Assembly: GCA_003255025.1 (NCBI GenBank)
Contig: QANY01004819.1
Coordinates: forward strand, 620,001 to 684,000
Direction of reading: 5' to 3'
DNA: 64,000 nucleotides
Source: Datisca glomerata
Taxonomy: Eukaryota > Streptophyta > Magnoliopsida > Cucurbitales > Datiscaceae
Shown: positions 1-9,830 of the stretch, piece after piece
How the letters are laid out: each line of letters opens with the position of its first letter
Numbering within the stretch: position 1 is the stretch's first letter
Translations under genes and position numbers: made by a program
The notes under the pieces: model-generated
Database searches by the model: none
What the model was told of the DNA's origin: nothing
Seen by the model: the letters and a program-made list of their open reading frames with translations, nothing else

Positions 1-1
1 T

Positions 2-556
2 GGTGGCGGTGCTGGTGGTGGCTTTGGAAAGGGTGGTGGAGTTGGAGGTGGAGTCGGTGGTGGAGTTGGCGGTGGTGCGGGCGGTGGAGTCGGTGGTGGT
101 GCGGGTGGTGGAGTCGGTGGTGGTGAGGGTGGTGGAGTCGGTGGTGGTGCGGGTGGTGGAGTTGGCGGTGGTGTCGGTGGCGGCTTCGGAAAAGGTGGAG
201 GTGTTGGTGGCGGTGCTGGTGGTGGCTTTGGAAAAGGTGGCGGAGTTGGAGGTGGAGTAGGTGGTGGTGCAGGTGGTGGTGCTGGCGGTGGATTTGGTAA
301 AGGTGGTGGCGGCGGACTTGGTGGTGGTGCCGGTGGTGGCGGCGGCTTTGGGAAAGGTGGCGGTATCGGAGGTGGAATTGGTAGTGGTGGTGGACTCGGT
401 GGTGGCTTTGGTGGAGGTTTCGGTAAAGGAGGTGGAATCGGAGGAGGCTCCGGTGGTGGTCTTGGAGGTGGATTTGGTGGTGGAGCAGGAGGGGGTGGTG
501 GATTTGGAGGAAGTGGTGGTGGATTCGGTGGAGGAGGTGGAGGTGGACGCCACTGA
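2..556 (+). CDS. Glycine-rich structural protein, 3' part of gene
   Basis: The true reading frame begins at base 2, is open to the left edge, and stops with TGA at 554-556. It gives about 184 residues made almost only of GGGX units, with GGGVGGG, GGGAGGG and about eight regularly placed GGGFGKGGG blocks, and ends Gly-Gly-Arg-His. This composition fits class I plant glycine-rich proteins, which are usually secreted to the cell wall. The N-terminus, with any signal peptide, lies outside the window, so secretion is an inference. The +1-shifted frame is also open as Val/Glu-rich sequence, but that follows from GGT/GGA/GTC codon runs. The C-terminal part has more GGGGG and GFGG runs than the N-terminal part, so the repeat is drifting. 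An RNA-binding GRP is unlikely because no RRM is visible. Confidence 0.85.
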   Translation, partial: GGGAGGGFGKGGGVGGGVGGGVGGGAGGGVGGGAGGGVGGGEGGGVGGGAGGGVGGGVGGGFGKGGGVGGGAGGGFGKGGGVGGGVGGGAGGGAGGGFGKGGGGGLGGGAGGGGGFGKGGGIGGGIGSGGGLGGGFGGGFGKGGGIGGGSGGGLGGGFGGGAGGGGGFGGSGGGFGGGGGGGRH

Positions 557-2400
557 GCTTAACGTTGCATGAAGTTTTAGTGCAAGAAATAAGTGTAATT
601 TTATGTTCTTGTATTACTACTGTTACGTATACTATTTTAGTGCAAGATTTTACGAATGATTACTTACTCTGTCTCTCTCAAACGGTAAAGCAGTTGAAAA
701 AGGATCGAAATTTAATAATGCCTATTCCACACTTAGCCAAGTCCGTGAAGCATTTAAGGTTGGAATCATATTATCCTTTACTATTTTACCTTCTCATTTA
801 TCAGCCAAGTAGAAGTAGAAGTAAGTCAATGTATTCAACGGTGTAATCAATGTTTCAACGGGCGAAAATCCACCATCTTTTAACAATTAATGATAGAAAT
901 AAAACCACATAACTCATTAAATTGAAAATACCTAATAAGACAACACAGACAGCAGCAATAAGCAAAATTGAATGTCAACTTACAGTGTGGGCTCTCACAT
1001 GCAATATCTTTACAGCTGAAACTCATATATAATCAGTTAGAGAATCCTTACAATGATGCATTGATGTGTCGATCACTCGGATTGTGAATGAATTGGCTCA
1101 ACATTGCATATATAATCAATCGGACCTAGTTTGAGTCAGATAGATCAATTTTCCTACTAGTCTCTAATATCACTCCTTGTTAGTTGGAACATGTTCGGGA
1201 TAGATGGCCAAACCATGGTTCATCTCAATACCCAGGGATCTCCACTGATCGGCTCGATATAACTCCTCCATAGAATAAGATGAAGAGCCCGACCTCTTTT
1301 TGTTGATCTAACTGTTTGGTGGGCGCGTACCAGAGTTGGAAAGAAGTACAGGTGGACCATACCTAGCCAAAGAGTTCAGAAGACGCTACCTTGCACATCA
1401 TAATCATTACTCGCCGAAAGTAAGCTTCTACATGCCTCCATCAGATTGGACCTGCTATCCAGCCTGTCAAAATTGACCGTCGTCATGTCAGGCCATCCTC
1501 CATTTTGTCACTTCACCCCCCTTTACTCAGTCATGTTTATGTCAACTCGAAACACATCAGCATTGAATGTTGTCATGTTTATGTCAACTCGGAACACATC
1601 AGCATTGCATTTCGCGGCTTTTACATCTACTCGGAGGATAGAGTCATTAAATGTCGCCTCCCTATCCGCTCATAAGATCAAGACGTCACATCATCAAACT
1701 TCTCTAACACGCCTCACCAAGTAGGGCCTCAGATATAAACTCAAAAAAACTTAAAGAACATATAAACAACAGAGGAAAATGTTCGAGGAAAATGTAAACT
1801 CAAAAATGCGTCACGTCCCCTCATGTTCGAGGAAAATGTAAACTCAAAAAGACTTAAAGAACCTCTGCACAAATATCTTGACACTTCTAGCTTAAACAAC
1901 AGAGATCATCAGTCATTTTCTCTATTTGGATTCCTTTTGTTTATGGTGTGTAGATTACCAACTTATCATCACCGGACACGTCTACTGTTGCATTCACATC
2001 ATCAACATAGCCCAAAATATATGCTTTCCCCTATTTACTTTACACCAATCACATAACGAAAGAAATAAGAGGAATCTATCATTGATCCACATTTAAAAAA
2101 ATTTCCTGAGGAATAAGAAAAAGATAAATCAGAGGAAGAAGAGGCTACGGGCGACAGATTGAAGAGCGGGGACGAAAGGAGTGGAGATGGGTCTAGCCAA
2201 GTCCATGGTGCGGTTGCAAGAAATTTTGATGCCACTCATTTGCGTAGCTCATTCACATTGGTTACCAATGCAGACTCCTTTGACGCCGCAATTTTGTAAA
2301 GCCTAGAGCGGAAGCGTTTCCCGGCTGTCCTGACGTTGCAATGCTGCCATTGCTTTTTTTCGTTTGCTATCCTTATATGTCTAATGTTGAAGCTTTAGCT
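557..2400. other. Intergenic, no gene recognised
   Basis: Downstream region of the glycine-rich protein gene. Short open frames here lack recognisable domains. A possible polyadenylation signal AATAAA lies at 897-902. Two short direct duplications are visible: 1531-1567 repeated at 1573-1609 (period 42) and 1780-1805 repeated at 1824-1849 (period 44). Confidence 0.6.
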
Positions 2401-3185
2401 TCGTTTTTCTTTGGGTTTTTATGATAAAAAGATCTTGTAAAAATACATTTCAGAAAAATGGACCAACGAATGATTTTAGAGAATAAGACTTTTTTGACTT
2501 GTAAAAATACTTTTTTACGTTTTTGTGTTAAACAAGTTTCAGATCTTAAAAAAATTGGATAAATAAAAATAAATAAGATAAAATCTATTTACTCAAATCA
2601 AGTAGTTTTTATAAACTATTTACTATAAATAAGTTGTTTTATGAGTCTAGACTAACAAAAGTTAATTAAGACAAAAATTAATTGCTGAGCAAGTAGTTAC
2701 TTGGTATTTTAGAATTTAAATAAACAAAAATAAATCATGTAAAAATTACTTGTTAGGAACAAGTAATTTTTATGATACTTAACAAATAAAACTTAAAAAG
2801 ACAAAAACTATTTGCAAGCAGATTTAATGAAAATGAACAGAGAAGAAATTTCACTGTAAAAAACACATAAATTCCTGATTTTAAAAACATAGTCCATCTA
2901 TCTAATTTGACTTTTCAAATTATTTTTAAAAAAACATTTTTCTTTCGACGGTGTCAGTTGAGAAAATCTCTGATCCTTTCCTACATGTAGATTGATGTCT
3001 TTTTCCTGTACAACCGAAGAGATCTACAATTATCGACAGGTACCGGTAATCACAACTTAGGAGCGTCTCATATGAGATCCAATGATAGGATCATCCCAAC
3101 CTTGTATTTTTGTTTTGAAAAAGTTTCAAACGTTTTACTTTCACAAATGTTTATATATGATCTTCTCCGATCCTTACTACCCAAC
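2401..3185. other. AT-rich intergenic DNA
   Basis: AT-rich sequence with scattered AAGTAGTTTTTA-like words and no coding signal. It contains one perfect hairpin, listed separately. Confidence 0.5.
2741..2771. repeat. Perfect 14-bp inverted repeat
   Basis: Arms AAAAATTACTTGTT (2741-2754) and AACAAGTAATTTTT (2758-2771) are separated by AGG. No function is evident. It could be the centre of a small decayed foldback element. Confidence 0.6.
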
Positions 3186-3376
3186 AGGAGAGCGGACAGT
3201 TAATGCGTTCCATTTATTGAACAGGGTTCTATGATCAGTCCGCGACCCCTAGATACCGAAGGCGTCCTTGGGGTGATCTCGTAGTTCCTACAGGGTGGAG
3301 ATGATGGGGTCGGTCCATGGATTTTCCTTCTTTTTGCTGCATTTCGCTCAAAAGGTTGAAGGGAGATAGTGCATCT
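3186..3376. other. Plastid-derived insertion (NUPT), inverted-repeat rRNA region
   Basis: About 190 bp is GC-rich, unlike its surroundings. From memory it matches conserved plastid inverted-repeat DNA near the rRNA operon (the trnI/trnA intron or spacer area), with words such as TTGGGGTGATCTCGTAGTTC and CGCTCAAA followed by GTTGAAGGGAGATAG. It carries a few differences from what I recall, so it is a nuclear copy. The open frame read on the - strand here is a translation of this plastid piece and not a gene. The exact plastid locus is not certain. Confidence 0.65.
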
Positions 3377-3517
3377 CGTTAACTTTTTATCCATTCTGCT
3401 TACATTGAACGTCACATATTCACCGTTAATTGTTTATTCATTCTGCTTATATTGAACGTCACATATTCACCGTTAATTATTTATCCATTCTGTTTACTTT
3501 GAACGTCACATATTCAC
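3377..3517 (+). repeat. 47-bp tandem repeat, 3 copies
   Basis: Units start at 3377, 3424 and 3471. Each reads CGTTAAnTnTTTATcCATTC, then TGcTTAnnTTGAACGTCACA, then TATTCAC, with a few substitutions. The array begins directly at the end of the plastid-like insert. Confidence 0.8.
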
Positions 3518-3669
3518 CATGCTGACAAGTGAATCATATATTCCTATCCATGATTTCCTAATTTATCTATCCTAATCATTAATATATATGCAAAGTGTTG
3601 AAAGATATTCTTAGTTAAATTAGACACAAGATTAAAAAATCATAATTTGTTTTGCTTAACCAAACTTAC

Positions 3670-4080
3670 GTGTCCACATTAGCAAAACAAACAAAAAGTA
3701 AATGGAGGGGCTGAAGAAACATTTCTGAAAGTACAGGATCCATTTTTGTTAATCTTGAAACACTATGGACTAAAGGACCATTTGCATGCTTTTCTAATTC
3801 CAAAATAACTATAACATAACGACAATGGGGAAATGTTACTGCCAAAATCTGAGTAACATATGTGTTCTTCGCTGATGTATTATCCTGCACACACAACAAA
3901 AAGATGAGGAGTTACTTGAAGAGGTTTTCTCATCGAAGAGTTTATGATGCCTAAATTAGAATTATAAAAAGAATTTGACAGAGTTTTTCCTATGTTAAAG
4001 TGAGCTTACATTTTCCAAGGTGGAGGAGGGTATTTAAAGGGTTTGAGTGCCCCTTTCTATTCCAATGGGCAAACCTCATC
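3670..4080 (-). pseudogene. Three-exon fragment of an unidentified host gene, copy 1
   Basis: On the - strand three exon-like pieces keep splice signals. Exon a runs from about 4080 to 4010 and is followed by GTAAG. Exon b is 3950-3916, with TTAG before it and GTAAC after. Exon c is 3884-3670, with TGTGCAG before it and GTAAGT after. Exon c is open and encodes 71 residues starting DNTSAKNTYVTQILAV, with a hydrophobic stretch YVIVILELE. I do not recognise the protein. No start, stop or further exons are present, so this is a fragment. It sits just 5' of element A and is present again at 21731-22140, where exon c has an in-frame stop. Exon boundaries are inferred from splice dinucleotides only. 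Confidence 0.5.
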
Positions 4081-4635
4081 CCCCGCTTTGTTCTATCAAA
4101 GTAGGTAATGATGGTTGAAAAGTTGTTGAGGAGAAGGATGACGCATTAAATTCAGGTGAAATTTTGATGTGCCCCACCCTGACACGATGCACGCAAGCCC
4201 CTCTAACACAAGCCACCCAATAGGTGAAGGCATTATATGTTGAATGATCACTCGTATCTATATACATAATCCTCCAAGGTCTCGAACATCCTACATGACC
4301 TCTACGTTGCCCGAGGCAGAGATGGTTAAGGCTTAACGAGTGTGCCAAAATATTTATTCAACTCTAGACAAGTCTGTCGTTGAGCAGCTTTATCCTACCT
4401 GAACTAGTGGTTATATAGGTGAAGATGTAGGATTCTCGACCTAGGTGAATGTAGATACCGTATTTTGTCTGATCTAATACTTTAAATATATATATAGCAA
4501 TATAATCGTCTAAGACTATATTATGATTTGAATAAATAGTCCAAAGACTAAAAATAAGAAAAATATCTAAGGATTAAAAAAATAAAAAAAAAGAGCAAAA
4601 TGACTAGAAGTAAAAAGTGAAGTCATAAATTTACC

Positions 4636-4643
4636 TATAAATA
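4636..4643 (+). promoter_or_regulatory. TATA box of LTR A
   Basis: TATAAATA followed by a GA-rich stretch. The same box is kept in the other LTR copies at 18831-18838 and 22710-22717. This suggests transcription starts about 30 bp downstream. Confidence 0.6.
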
Positions 4644-5271
4644 GAGATGATGTACTCACTTGAGGAGAGGTCATTTTGAGGGAGAGAAAGAGAGGTCTTG
4701 AGAGAGAAGGGAGAGCGTGTGTCAGAAATAGAATAGATTTTTCAAGAGAGAAATAAAGAGAGTTTACATTTCTGTTCACATATTCATCTTCTCTAATTCT
4801 TTTTTTAAGTTAGTTTAAATTTCTTGTACATTAGCTAATAACATTATCTGTTTCTTTATTTTTCATCATCTCTCTTTCATACTCATGTAGTGTATAGTCT
4901 TTGTTTCATTTTTCATATATAAGTATTTGTTCCTTCTTCTTCATATTTTACTCTTAATCTTGAGTTTTATTTTGTTCGTTGATGATTTTTCTACAAATTT
5001 GATAGTGAGATATCTTTTTCATCATCTCAATCAATGAGGCCGATGATAAAACCTTTGAGGGGTGTAAAATTAACTCAATATGAATCAACTCTTTAATAGG
5101 TTGAAATTTTACATTTAATGTAAACATCCCCTATGATAATTTCTCATACATTAAAATACATAAAATAGAGAGTTAAACATCTATATAAGGATTATGCAAA
5201 TATTTGAGTTTTGAAATTTTTTAATGTTCTCACAAATCTTTTCATTTTTTAGATCTTGTTGCTATTTAGTG

Positions 5272-5735
5272 CACTTGTTTGAACTAGTTACCATCCACGA
5301 TCATTCATTTATTATTTGATTAGCAATGAAGTAAGAAATGAAATAAGGGTAACTAGTAAACTACGTCGTCCAAAATTTAAAGGGTATATTTATATCCCAA
5401 ACAAATATTTTATTTTTATCTAAAAAATTTTATTCATCATTTTAGTGACACGAACTACTTATCATTTATGATCATTCTTTTACTATTTGATCACCAATGA
5501 AAGAAGAAATGAAATAATAGTAATTAGTGAACTAATTAGTCCAAAATAAAAAGGGTATATTTATATCCCAAAAAATATTCTATTTTAAAATTATATTGAT
5601 CGTTTTTTACATGACGCTCGGTTCAATTAAGTATCATCCGTAACTTTTTGTTATTTTAATAGTAAGTATTGAAGAAAAAAGAAATGGTAATTAGTAGACT
5701 ACTTAACAAAAAATAAAGGGCATACTTATACCAAT
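5272..5735 (+). repeat. Three diverged ~170-bp tandem units inside LTR A
   Basis: Units begin near 5272, 5446 and 5613. Each holds a GAACTAgTTACCATCC-like start, a GATCATTC word, GAAATGAAATAA, and AAGGGTATATTTATATCCC. The LTR of element B has only one such unit (34650-34740) and LTR C has only the last few bases. This explains much of the length difference between LTRs. Confidence 0.6.
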
Positions 5736-5867
5736 TATATATATATATATATGTGTGAAAGTTTATAGTTCAAAATTATTTATATATAAATAAATTAAAT
5801 ATTAATTATTTATAATATTATAATTATATTATATTAAAAAATTTATTAAAAGTTTTTGAGAGGGTGT

Positions 5868-5888
5868 ACCCTCTGTTTAACAGAGGGT
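5868..5888. repeat. Palindrome in LTR A
   Basis: ACCCTCTGTT, one T, then AACAGAGGGT: a perfect 10-bp-arm hairpin. A different, longer hairpin occupies the equivalent place in the LTR of element B (34383-34412). Confidence 0.7.
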
Positions 5889-6798
5889 GACCTCTGCCCC
5901 CTTCCAGTTTTTTCTTTTGTTTTTGTTTTTTTGTATTCATTTTATTTTAATTTCCTCTCTTTTATTTATTTTTGTAAATTTATTTTAATATTCATTTCCC
6001 TTTACATAGTTTACATTTCTCTTCTTTTACATGTTTTGCATATTCATCTTCTATTTTATATTTTCTCCATTTTGTCATCATACAACTACATGTGATTTTA
6101 ACTTTTTTATCTATTTATTTCTTTTACATTTTTTATTTATTCATATAACATTTGTTTAGATCTTTATTTATGTAGGTCTCTTATATTATCATGTTTATGC
6201 TTCATTACTCATTCACTTATGATTATATAAAATGAATATGTTCGTGTCACGAAATTATACATAAATTGAAAATTTATCATCTTTATCCATCTTTTTTACT
6301 AAAAAGTCCTATGACGAATTTTGAATTTTTTAGGATACCACATTTCTCAAACTACTGAGGTGAGGGTTATTTTTTGAGATACTAAGAATAACTTCAATAA
6401 TGCTTTAATTTTTAAAAAAGATTAAAAAACTAAAAATACTTTTCAATGGTCTTTGTACCACTAATTAAAGGTCATTTATTTTATTTATTTTTATGATGTA
6501 AAATATACCAAATGGGACATTCAAAAATGATTTATTTAACCTTGTTTTAAAATATAATTTGGATAGCATTTGATTAAATTTGATAAGCATTTTAGCGATA
6601 GGTGTCGTGAGGTGATAATACCTTTCTCGCACGCAAATAACTCTCGAACCAACTTTGAGTTTTTGTAGACCAAAATATTTGATTTTAAAATTGAGTGACC
6701 AATCACACCCTAAATTGATTGGTGGCAACTCTAAATTTTTTTTTCAAAATAATATTTTATCGATCGTCACTCCACATCGCATACACGTTGCGACAGCT

Positions 6799-6816
6799 TG
6801 GCGACTCCGCTAGGGA
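6799..6816 (+). promoter_or_regulatory. Primer-binding site of element A
   Basis: TGGCGACTCCGCTAGGGA lies three bases after the LTR end. It starts with TGG, complementary to a tRNA CCA end. This sequence is characteristic of Tat/Ogre elements, for which a tRNA-Arg primer has been proposed; I could not check the tRNA match. About 600 bp of untranslated leader follows to 7431. Confidence 0.75.
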
Positions 6817-7431
6817 AGCAATTGATTTAGTCATTTTTATATCGATAGAGAGTCAAGCCAAAATTCTATCATATGCTATCCTTTTGTATGTTTCTTTATT
6901 TTTTTATTTGATTTATTTTTTTTATTCATACTTGTAGTTGTATATATTACATGTATTATGAAGTGTATTTCTTTACATAATTTCTAATTTCACACACGCA
7001 CACTAGCCCTATACTCGGGCTTTCCCTTTAGGATTAGCGAAAATGAGTAGTGGAATGGCTTCGTGAAACTGCAGTTCTCGTTCAGGCTCATAAAAGTTCT
7101 CACTCAAGCCGACCCTTTCGGGATACCATTTATGATCCTTTGTTACTCTATTTGGATAACAATGTGCACAACCCGAGAGCCTATTAAGATATTTGAGAGC
7201 CCAACCACACATGCATTTGATTTTTAGAGCCCGTCTCAGGACCAATGTTTGATAGAAATAGAGATTTTGCTTAAATATGGTATCATGATTAACTTTATCT
7301 TGCACTACTTAAACATTTCTTTTCTTCCCCATTATTTCACTTTCGACTTCGTCTTTCTTTTTCCATACATGCATCATGCTGTATAATAGGGATTGTAAAG
7401 AAGTATTCAATTCATTCATATTTTAGAGACC

Positions 7432-9571
7432 ATGACTTCCACTCTGAGTGTGATAGAAGATCAATTTACAGTAGCCTAATGGTCAGAGGAAACGCAGAAA
7501 TGAAATGAGATTGTCTAAAAAATGAGGATTTCGTTCTTCTACCATCAATCACTAAGATATAGTTCTCAGACACTGACCTGGAGAGGTTGAAGAAGATATG
7601 GGAGAATTTTTCACCAGAGTAGAAAAAATTTGTTTATCGGTAAATATAGTCACATCGCCTATCTTCTGTATATTGTAGTCAACGCTTCTATTCTTGAGGC
7701 TTTAATGTATTTCTAGGACCCTATGTACATATGTTTCACCTTTGAAACCATTGATCTTACTCCTACAATTGAAGAATATCAAGCCCTACTGAATGTCCTG
7801 CTGCAAAACATGGATAAAGTTTATAATTACGACAAAAAGCTCACATTAAATAGAGCTTTATGCAAGCTCTTAGGTACTGTCCATGAGTCTGAGATTGATA
7901 AAAGGCTTAAAGTTAAAGGGGGAATGAGTGTGTGCCACTAGATTACCTCCTAGATTTCACCCAAAATATCTTGAAGGAAGATAAGAGTATGGCTATTTAT
8001 GGTCTGTGTATTTATGGTACCGTGTTGTTTTAAAAGATTCAAGGTTACGTGGATGATAAAGTGATAGAAAGTTTCCTTCAAGTTGAACATGGTTTTAACC
8101 CTGTTATCTCAATTCTCGCTGAGACTTTTTGTTCTTTAAATCACTTCCGAGTATTTGGAAAAAGGAAGTTCATCGTGTCTCCATCTCTTTTACGTATTTG
8201 GATTCTTAGTCATCTATGATGTCCCCAAGATTTCAAATGTCCTCAATTTAAGTTTTCAAGTTCATGTATGAAAACGAGAATCCTCATTGCAGAATTTGGA
8301 ATGGCCAAATGGAATCTGCAGTTTCTCACAAAAGGGGTGTGACTCTCATACCTATCAAATTTGAAATATGGGGATGTTATCTGGAAAGCCCATTGATGTC
8401 ATCGACATCGATGATCTATAGATGTGGTGACTTTCAATGGGTCTCACTCCTAGGACCATGGGGTTGTACTAGTTATGCTTCGTTAATGATGCTCCATTAA
8501 TTATATATGAGATAGTTTATCCCTGTCAAGCACGCATTGAAGGATATTGAAATTAGTTACGATTCTCAAGATATTGAACAAAAACTGCAGTAGTTGATTG
8601 GAGCTTGGAAAATAACGAGAATGATGCAAAATGAGAATAATCACATGAATTGCACAAAGGAGTATGAAGCGTGGCTTGAGAGTAGAAGCAAAGTAATTAT
8701 TGCCTTACCAGTTGAGGATTTACATTCATCCAAATTACCAGAAGTTCATCATGAGATTGTTAAAAAGGAATAGCGGGATGAGTTATATGAGGAGCATCAA
8801 AAGAATCTAACCCTTTTGGAAGAAACATACGACTAATAGTTGAGGAAAATTTGTCAGATAAACACAAGATCAAAGCTGAAAAATAACTCAGAGATTTGAG
8901 AAATAAGTTGAGGATCGAGAATATTGAAGCAGAAAAACTTAGAGTTGAGAACTGACACTCACCAACTGAACAATAAAATTAGAAAGATGGTAGAAGACAA
9001 TGAGAATTCACGAGGGGTAATCTACGAACAGGAGGATCGAATCATGAAGCTAAAAAGGAAAAATAAGCTTGTACAAGAGGTCTTAGAAGAGGTGAAAGGG
9101 ACTGTCGATAAGAAAAATGTGTACATCGTTGAGTTAGAAGAACAATATGACTAATTATGAAGAAACGCTGATAATTTACAAGTTGATTTAGAGAATAAGA
9201 AAGTTAAGAAGACTGAGTCTACAAATGATTGTGAGGAATTATTGGAAGTCATCGCAAGCCTCGAGCACCAAGTTAGAGCTGATCAGAATGTGGTAAAGAA
9301 ATTGGTAAGAAACAACGATGCTAATATCGATGGACTGAGATATGATTATCAATTGTTGCATCAAAAGTACGACTTGATTTGACGACGATCTGAACAGGCT
9401 GTGGAGTGGCTGGAAGGCATAGCTGTGAGAGCAAGCAATTTGGCGGAAGAAGCATCATTTTTTAAGAGCAGTGTTTTGCCCATCCATCCTAATGCAGAGA
9501 ACTTGTCTAAGTTTTTGGAAGAAATCAACCGGGATTTGGGTCGTTTTCTATCAACTCATATTGCGAAGTAA
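7432..9571 (+). pseudogene. ORF1 of element A (DUF7745-like, coiled-coil), broken
   Basis: ORF1 lies upstream of gag, as in Ogre elements; its role in transposition is unknown. The frame opens MTSTLSVIEDQ at 7432 and hits a stop within 15 codons. Recognisable pieces are the motif TIEEYQALLNV near 7760-7800, typical of plant DUF7745-type domains, a middle part around 8264-8500, and a long charged coiled coil at about 8850-9400 (for example NLELRTDTHQLNNKIRKM). It ends with HIAK and TAA at 9569-9571. Multiple stops and frame changes break it. The corresponding ORF1 in element B (30729-32818) is better preserved and shows the same order of segments. A 260-bp spacer separates it from gag. Confidence 0.7.
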
Positions 9572-9830
9572 TATATTGACTTCTACATACTTAAATGTAG
9601 TGGATGGATCTACTAATTGAATGAAATTGGGTACTTCAGGACTTTCTCTTTGCGCAATATCATTTCTCATGCAAAAATTTACTTTCATTATTATTGTTAG
9701 TATTATTTCTTCTTTTGCATTAGCAAAATCTACCATCTCATTATTTTATTTTTATTTATTTTATGAAAACTTTTCAAAGATAGTCTGTCAACTCCGACAT
9801 CCCTATCGAACGAGAGCTCATGTTAGGGTC

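Larger units (their letters stand above)
4450..6795 (+). repeat. 5' LTR of element A
   Basis: It starts TGTAGATACCGTATTTTGTC, a form typical of Tat-lineage LTRs, and ends GCGACA three bases before the primer-binding site. Length is 2346 bp. Homologous LTR sequence recurs at 18639-21594, 22516-22796 with 35606-37015, and inverted at 33458-35605. Confidence 0.8.

Noticed and set aside
3..572. Two Val/Glu-rich open frames on the + strand
   Set aside because: They are the +1 shadow of the glycine-rich coding frame.
1446..1724. 92-residue open frame with an internal duplication
   Set aside because: The repeat-derived peptide has no domain and the region looks like non-coding repeat DNA.
3200..3415. 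71-residue open frame on the - strand
   Set aside because: It translates the plastid-like insertion and the start of the 47-bp repeat, so it is not a nuclear gene.
7009..7305. 98-residue open frame on the - strand in the leader of element A
   Set aside because: It lies antisense in the retrotransposon leader, and the matching region of element B shows no conserved frame.
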